Source: Anthonomus grandis grandis
Lineage: Eukaryota; Arthropoda; Insecta; Coleoptera; Curculionidae
Direction: 5' to 3'
Length of the DNA stretch: 64,000 nt
Assembly: GCF_022605725.1 (NCBI RefSeq)
Contig: NC_065546.1
Coordinates: forward strand, 46,310,227-46,374,226
Shown: in pieces, positions 59,001 through 64,000 of the stretch
Numbering within the stretch: position 1 is the first letter of the stretch
Layout: each line of letters opens with the position of its first letter
Program-made: the position numbers and the translations under genes
The notes under the pieces: generated by a model
The model's database searches: none
Told to the model about the DNA's origin: nothing
Seen by the model: the letters and a program-made list of their open reading frames with translations, nothing else

Positions 59001-61982
59001 ACAGCACGGGTTGTTCGGCTCGGTTGCGCAGTAAATTTGTTTACGCCGCTGCCAAAGCAACGGTATCGATCACCCCGATTTGCTATACACAGTGCTGTTG
59101 CGTTAATTCTTATATTTGTCTTCTGTGCCTTTAAATTAAATTAAATTAAATTAAATTAAATTAAATTAAATTAAATTAAATTAAATTAAATTAAATTAAA
59201 TTAAATTAAATTAAATTAAATTAAATTAAATTAAATTAAATTAAATTAAATTAAATTAAAAAAAGGCGCGCTACTGTCGCTAATCGCGCGTTATTAGGGG
59301 ACAAAACTTGGCGCAGCTTTGAAATAGATGGTGTACCTTTCAAACCTTACTTAAAACAAACTCTAAACCTAACTTTAGACAAACTCTAGTACCTTCCTTT
59401 TTAATATACATAAATTATGCTTAATCAGTTTGGATTTAGGGCAAAAAATCCACAACTGATGCCCTTATTTCTTTAGTTGAAACGATTATAAATGGCACTG
59501 AACGTAGGGACATTGTGGGTGCAGCTTTCTGCGACCTAATACAAGTAGTTGACTGTTTATCTCAAAGCTTCATCATTAATTTGATCCCGTTAGTATTGAC
59601 CTTCTTAATATTAGAGAAACCGGCATCGATTTATTTCTGTAAATGGTAAATGCCCGGGCATGAGTAGTATAACATGTTGAGTACCTCAGGGCTCGGTAGT
59701 AGAGCCTATACTCTTTTTAATTTATATAAATGATCTGAGTTTGAGGCTAAGGGCGTACCTTGTACTATTTGCTGACGATACTGCAATCCTAATAAAAAAT
59801 CCGAATGGTAAAGAAGAAAATCTCAGTATTTGTGCAGTAAAGCAAGGAGCAAGTAAGTGGTTTGCTACCAATAAATGATACTAAAATACAAACAATGGTA
59901 TTTATCTATAGGAAGGAATCTAGTTTGGAACCAAGATTCCTAAAAAATGAATTACCCAGAAAATCATCAATTAGTCATCTCTTATAGCATATCATTTTTT
60001 GTTTATTTCTCATTGCAACTATGGTCTTCTTGTTTGGGGTCATTCTCAAAAATACAGAGAAAATATTCAAATTGCAGAGAAAGATTATCAAAATTTCGTT
60101 TTAATAAGGGTTACAGGGAGGATTTATCCGAAAACTTTAAGGAAAATGGCTTACCTACCTTGACAGATCTATACATTTTATTTTGTCTTTAGTGCATAAA
60201 GAATAATTTGAAGAAGTACACTGATCAAGATGATATTTATAACTATTCTACCTGCAAAAAATTAGGAAATCAAGTTAAGTTATCTCAGGCTTTGTCATAA
60301 TACATTGGATAGAGTGTCACCTATTATGCACTACTTTTTTTTCAATAAAATACCCAGAAATGTTTAAATCTTCGAGTTTAAAAGATGTCTCCAACAGTGG
60401 CGAAGCGTACGAGTAGACAAGGTAGACACTGTCTACCCAAAATTATCCAGTTATTTGTCATTAATTTATCACGTAATTATTTCATGTAATTGTTGAATTA
60501 AAATTTAAAAAAAAATTAACACAGAACGTAGTCGCTATCCTTACTATTATTATATAGTATCTAAACATGATTAATCCGAATGCGTGCCCCGCCTGCCGCA
60601 CCGATTAGGATAAAAATGCAGGGCTGACACCCAATTAATGTATACGAGCCCCAGGAAGACACATTGATATTTGTCTTCCGAAATTTGGAGCATATCGAAC
60701 CAAATACGCATCAAGCAGGCTACAGAGGTCCGGCCGCATTCAGCCTATTACGTATGCAAAAATTATTCGCGGGGAAGACATTCGAGCTTTTGTCTATCGA
60801 AGTCGACCAGCTATTTTATTATGCTGTTGAGGGTTATTGTTTATGAACACGCTTGATCCGGTCGGCCGCAATACATCTTAATTTTTGTCTGCATTTGGTG
60901 GGGGCGCGTGCTATAGTAATTTAATAATTAGTATTTTTATTTTTGGGTGTATAGGAAAGGTTTTTTTAGTGGATATTTTAGTGATTATTTATGAACGACT
61001 GTTCGATATCGGCAATTGTAATATAGTTGTGTTTTTTTTGTAAGTACTATTTATTTTTATCTATCTTTATTTTTATGCTAGTAGTAATTATTTATTTCTT
61101 TTTTATATCACTACATAATTTTTCTCTTTGAGTTAATATTTCATGTGCTTTCATTCTGTATTTCATTAAAGTGAATAATATTAAAGACACATTTTTTTCT
61201 AATTAACGATTTTTATTGTTTGTCTACCCGAAAAAAAAGTTCACGCTTCGCCACTGGTCTCCAAGTAACTAAATCTGTCTTATGCGAAAGTGCAAACTAT
61301 AAAATGAAGGATGTTTTGAATAGATCTGTGGTTATCCAGGCTTAGCATGTGTCATCATGAAGGGTGCTGGATTTTATTATTTATTTTTGTTTTTCGTTTA
61401 AGTTTTGCTAATATCTGTTCTATACATGGTCGAATTGTATATCCTGATCACTTTATCCGGTTTAAGCCCAAAAGAACTCACCATCGATACTAAAATTGCA
61501 CGTATCCAATTGTACTTTGAAAGTGTTACTTGGTTATTCACGCACACGCGCATCAGGCACTATTGGTGTAGGCGTTTTTAAAAAGCGAGAAAATGAATAA
61601 TTTTATTTCTCAAAAAAATAAAATCTATACAACTCGATAATAATGTTTAATCATTTTAGGACCTGTATCTGTAGCAGTAAATGCATATCTATTAAAAGAC
61701 TATGAATCTGGAATAATCAACAGTCCTTGCTTAGATGACGTTGATCATGGAGTTTTGGTTGTTGGCTATGGTACTGATAATAAAACCAATTTGGAGTATT
61801 GGATTATTAAAAATTCTTGGGGAAGCGAGTGGGGAGAAAGCGGATACTATAAGTTAGCTTTGGGAAAACAATTATGTGGCATTGCTAAGCAAGCTTGTTA
61901 TCCGGTTGGAGTAAGAAATAGTGCTGGTAGCTTAAGTTTTAGTATTATGGCTGGAATTTTAATGTTTTTTTATCTACTGTAA
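50058..61982 (+). CDS. Cathepsin L-like cysteine protease (papain family C1A), four exons
   Basis: Exons 50058-50150, 50267-50608, 58474-58762 and 61660-61982, all with GT/AG borders; the join gives 348 residues. Signal peptide is about residues 1-20 (MYFKSSVLFFVLLSAPLLCA). The inhibitory propeptide has a perfect ERFNIN motif (E42, R46, F50, N53, I57, N61) and a G-x-N-x-F-x-D motif (74-80), which marks it as cathepsin L-type rather than B-type. The mature enzyme starts near Leu116. Oxyanion Gln134, catalytic Cys140 (GSCGGCWAF), His271 (DVDHG) and Asn293 (KNSWG) are all present, and the disulfide Cys residues are in place. It would be a secreted or lysosomal endopeptidase, plausibly digestive. 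Odd points: residues 324-348 run past the usual YPV end into a hydrophobic tail, and intron 2 is 7.9 kb of fossil exon repeats and nested transposons. A poly(A) signal AATAAA lies at 62114. Confidence 0.93.
51958..51986 (-). ncRNA. Degenerate hammerhead-like motif (left end)
   Basis: On the minus strand the core reads CTAATGA ... GAAAC, with a stem II-like ACACCGATGTG between. The conserved CUGAUGA has a G-to-A change, so activity is unlikely. Inverted counterpart of 57399-57427. Confidence 0.4.
53236..55875 (-). mobile_element. hAT-superfamily element nested in mariner transposase
   Basis: 14-bp perfect TIRs TAGGGCGGAGCAAT at 53236 and 55862-55875. An exact 8-bp duplication ATGGGCAG lies at 53228-53235 and 55876-55883, diagnostic of hAT. 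2.64 kb, with a minus-strand transposase. Confidence 0.95.
53487..55410 (-). pseudogene. hAT-like transposase, probably broken
   Basis: Three blocks on the minus strand. 55410-54877 starts within the first ATG region (MPKTPVKCEIVGTPC at ~55360) and has a Cys cluster (CKCASFGLCKCK). 54679-54086 includes VVGCDGTVVNTGFKNG (candidate catalytic Asp) and HWFICLLHCNELPLRHL, a C-x2-H motif characteristic of hAT RNase H folds. 54095-53487 includes HARWLTTANRILRLYV and FVVKVYATTWF, candidates for the later Asp/Glu-Trp region, and HIRELGLRRIL, ending EILNFPCHT. Frame changes at ~54090 and between 54877 and 54679 imply frameshifts or short introns. The family is widespread in insect genomes. Confidence 0.8.
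56560..57344. other. Intronic AT-rich sequence of the outer element
   Basis: No assignable coding region. A minus-strand open frame at 56964-57188 shows no motif. A GC-rich hairpin (GAGGGGCGCCCTC, ~56898) is present. Confidence 0.35.
57399..57427 (+). ncRNA. Hammerhead ribozyme-like motif (right end)
   Basis: Reads CTGATGA (57399-57405), a stem II-like ACACCGGTGT palindrome, then GAAAC (57423-57427). Flanks TATCCC before and GGGA after can pair as a short stem I, and ACATGT after GAA can form a minimal stem III with GTT before the predicted cleavage point. This matches the short-stem-III type I hammerheads known from Penelope-like elements. The helix II closing pair is imperfect, so activity is uncertain. 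Confidence 0.5.
59000..59129. other. Intron 3, GC-richer patch
   Basis: A less AT-rich stretch before the microsatellite (…GGTTGTTCGGCTCGGTTGCG…), probably part of a short element; nothing coding. Confidence 0.3.
59130..59260. repeat. (TTAAA)n microsatellite
   Basis: About 26 uninterrupted copies of the pentamer in intron 3 of the cathepsin L gene. Confidence 0.98.
59415..61345 (+). pseudogene. Jockey-like LINE RT, split by a hAT
   Basis: Plus-strand pieces read TTDALISLVETIINGTERRD then IVGAAFCDL (RT motif 2-3), VPQGSVVEPILFLIYINDLS (59680), LVLFADDTAILIKNP (59765, catalytic FADD), then a C-terminal region WSSCLGSFSKIQRK and GLPTLTDLYILFCL, KYTDQDDIYNYSTCKKL. The final part resumes after the hAT with VTKSVLCESANYKMKDVLN (61265-61320). 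Many frameshifts. Confidence 0.75.
60395..61256. mobile_element. Non-autonomous hAT element (862 bp)
   Basis: Ends CAGTGGCGAAGCGT form inverted repeats. The exact 8-bp duplication GTCTCCAA lies at 60387-60394 and 61257-61264. No transposase recognised inside; two overlapping open frames near 60660-60850 in a GC-richer segment have no motif. Inserted in the LINE RT relic. Confidence 0.92.
61346..61659. other. End of intron 3
   Basis: AT-rich DNA up to the exon 4 acceptor (TCATTTTAG, AG at 61658-61659). Nothing else seen. Confidence 0.4.
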
Positions 61983-62113
61983 GATGCTCTATAAGTTAAA
62001 GACTATAATTTTTAACTAATTTTACTTGAAAAAAATGTGTACAAAGATTTAGTTAGTTCGCACTTTAATATTACTCTACCCACTAAATGGTTTTATAAGT
62101 TTAAAAATAAGAA

Positions 62114-62119
62114 AATAAA
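62114..62119 (+). terminator. Poly(A) signal of cathepsin L
   Basis: AATAAA about 130 bp after the stop codon, the first good candidate on this strand. Confidence 0.55.
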
Positions 62120-62887
62120 TAAGAGAATATTAAGAGCTAAAACACATACTATTTTCGTATTTTTTCAATATCCTTTAAAATATTTAGGATAATCGACTAT
62201 TTTTAAAGTTTTTTAGAAATAAGTTTCACGTTTTGACTGACAATTTTATTACCGTCTGATTTCAAACAGTGAGACAACAAATTTTAATAAGTAATACAAT
62301 ATATGAATACAATTTCTATTAATTCTTGCATTAAATGTCTTAAAAGAGAACTGTTTCTTTTATTTATCTCTGAATTATATCAATGTATGGCTCTTGTGAC
62401 AAATCTATAAGATCTAGTGCGGTTAGTGTTGTATGCTGCTTTCAAGAAGAAAACAGATTTTTTTGAACAAATTCACAAAAAGCCCTACATTGGATTAAAA
62501 TACATCCTTGTTTACTTCCAATAGCTTATTTTTAATACATATCGCCATCTATTAAATTATTTATGCAGTCAGCTCCAAATAGCATACGACACTGGATACA
62601 AAAATAGAAATATACATTATCGACACACCTGTTTTAAAAGTGTTTGCATGGGTTGGCGATTTAATTATTGGTGCTTGATAATTGGTATTTTGTGAGGTAC
62701 CTGAAAAAAGAAAAATCTAAAATTATCAACATATGCACAAGAGTACGCAGTAAGCAATGCATAAGAGTACGCAGTGCGTCCTCTTAGACTTTGCTTGCAG
62801 TGCATACTCTTATAAGTAATAAAGCTCTAGTGAATATAGCATAGCATAGATATCAACGTTTTTTTTTCAGATTAACAAATTCGAAAT
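62120..62887. other. Intergenic; small inverted repeat
   Basis: 62761-62773 (ATAAGAGTACGCA) and 62801-62813 are imperfect inverted copies, and AAGAGTACGCAGT also occurs directly at ~62740 and ~62763. This may be the end of the pogo-like element that follows. No gene. Confidence 0.4.
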
Positions 62888-63637
62888 ATGAGCCGTTACA
62901 AAAGAAAAAGTGAGCGGAAGCTAGTGTTCACCGAAGGCAATATGGAAGAGGTTAGGCAAAAAATTGCAGATGGTTTTAGTAAAACAAGCATAGCCAGGGA
63001 AATGGGAATAAATCAAGCAACACTAAGCAAACGGTTAAAAGCAGGAACGATCGCAGCTGCTTAGGACGATTAAAAACTGATATACCTTTGGATACGGAGG
63101 CTAATTTAGCCCAACAAGTAAGGGACCTGGATTTTAGATTTTATGGGATTACCAAGAAAGATTTGAAAATAGCGGCTTATAAGTTTGCTGAAGCTAACAA
63201 ACTTCAGCACAGTTTCAGCAATATTTAAAAAATGGCAGGTAAAAGGGTTATGTCAAAGACACAAAATAGTACTTCGGCAGCCAGAAAAATGTTCAATGGG
63301 TCTAATAATGGGTTTCAATAAAAGCCAGGTAGATCGGTTTTTTAAAAATCTTAACACTCTTTATGAAAAAAGAAACTACCTACCAAATTTAATATAGAAC
63401 ATAGACAAAACAGGGGTATCCACAGTACCTAATAAATTACCGAAGGTTTTATCCAGCAAAGGCAAAAAACTGGTCGGAAAAGTAGCTAGTGCAGATCGGG
63501 GACAACTTGTTAAAGCGGTATGTTGTTTTAGCGTGACGGGGACATATATTCCTCCGGCTATGATATTTCTTAGAAAAAGGATAAAAGATGAGCTCTTTTT
63601 AAATGCACCTACTGGTACTACTAGGTTAATTAATTAA
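62888..63637 (+). pseudogene. pogo/jerky-like transposase (HTH + DDE_1), truncated
   Basis: ATG 62888 opens MSRYKRKSERKLVFTEGNME, followed by a helix-turn-helix psq-type domain (GFSKTSIAREMGINQATLSK) and a stop in AAA-TAG at ~63062. Later frames read TEANLAQQVRDLDFRFYGIT then KKDLKIAAYKFAE, MGFNKSQVDRFFKNLNTLYE, NIDKTGVSTVPNKLPKVLSS then KGKK (first catalytic Asp region; family usually D-E-T-G, here D-K-T-G) and GQLVKAVCCFSVTGTYIPPA. The sequence breaks off at about 63637, so the second catalytic region and C-terminus are missing. Several frameshifts; dead copy. Confidence 0.8.
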
Positions 63638-64000
63638 GTTTTAGGTGATGATTAAAGGTAATTATAAATTTTAAGTGACTTTGATAATAGCATTTGCATA
63701 TCAAGTTACTAAAGACAAGTCGAAGTATTCTTGTAAAGAAATAGTCGCTTAGAAATTACAATTTCCTTAATGTTATAAAAAACTTTAAAAAACATCTAGT
63801 TGACACTGACAGTTAAAACTTACACTTACGTCAAACTAATTGAAAAAGCCTTGTACAAAAGTGTTCGAACTTGCTACTTTTTTGTCACTCTATATATTAA
63901 TGTTATCCTTAATAAATAAACCTTTTTAGATCAAGAAAATTCAATTTGCATACCTGAAAAAAAAGAGAGAAAAATACCCTTAAATCCCTTTATTTTATCG
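63638..64000. other. No gene seen
   Basis: AT-rich sequence to the window edge; no motif on either strand. Confidence 0.4.

Overview
This window is AT-rich, intron-containing nuclear DNA from an animal, almost certainly an insect. A beetle (for example a leaf beetle or weevil lineage) is my best guess, from the secreted cathepsin L plus trypsin repertoire and the mix of piggyBac, Tc1/mariner, Harbinger and hAT elements. That placement is inference; no sequence here fixes the species. Only two host genes are well supported: an intronless trypsin-like serine protease on the minus strand (12674-13597) and a four-exon papain-family cathepsin L on the plus strand (50058-61982). Both are secreted zymogens with complete catalytic triads, consistent with extracellular or digestive proteolysis.

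Nearly everything else is transposon-derived, in many states of decay. 1-12300: a decayed MULE/SWIM transposase; an 878-bp tandem duplication carrying a Tc1/mariner fragment; LINE and BEL/Pao relics; and a piggyBac element with intact TTAA ends and a frame-broken transposase. 12300-20350: the trypsin gene, an unrecognised membrane-spanning ORF, an internally deleted Tc1 element, and two PIF/Harbinger elements. In one of these the transposase and its MADF-BESS partner are interdigitated on opposite strands, each carrying an exon of the other in its intron. The other keeps only the MADF-BESS gene between long terminal inverted repeats. 20350-31900: degenerate tandem arrays, a mariner, foldback/MITE elements, a DIRS-like reverse transcriptase relic and a third Harbinger element. 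31900-35030: a Harbinger element split by a Ty3/gypsy element that has lost protease-RT-RNase H. 35000-48700: LINE relics (one with a twin-priming type inversion), a decayed mariner-like element and another degenerate repeat field.

48700-62200 is the cathepsin L locus. Its promoter has a TATA box and GATA motifs. Intron 2 (7.9 kb) is built from about five decayed copies of a ~480-bp unit that includes the end of exon 2 and its splice donor. It has since been invaded by a three-layer nest: an element with inverted ends carrying hammerhead-like motifs, containing a mariner-like element, containing a hAT element. Intron 3 holds a Jockey-like LINE fragment that is itself split by a hAT element. 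The predicted protease has an unusual hydrophobic C-terminal tail. The window ends with a truncated pogo-like transposase (62888-63637).

All family calls come from reading motifs by eye. No database search was run.
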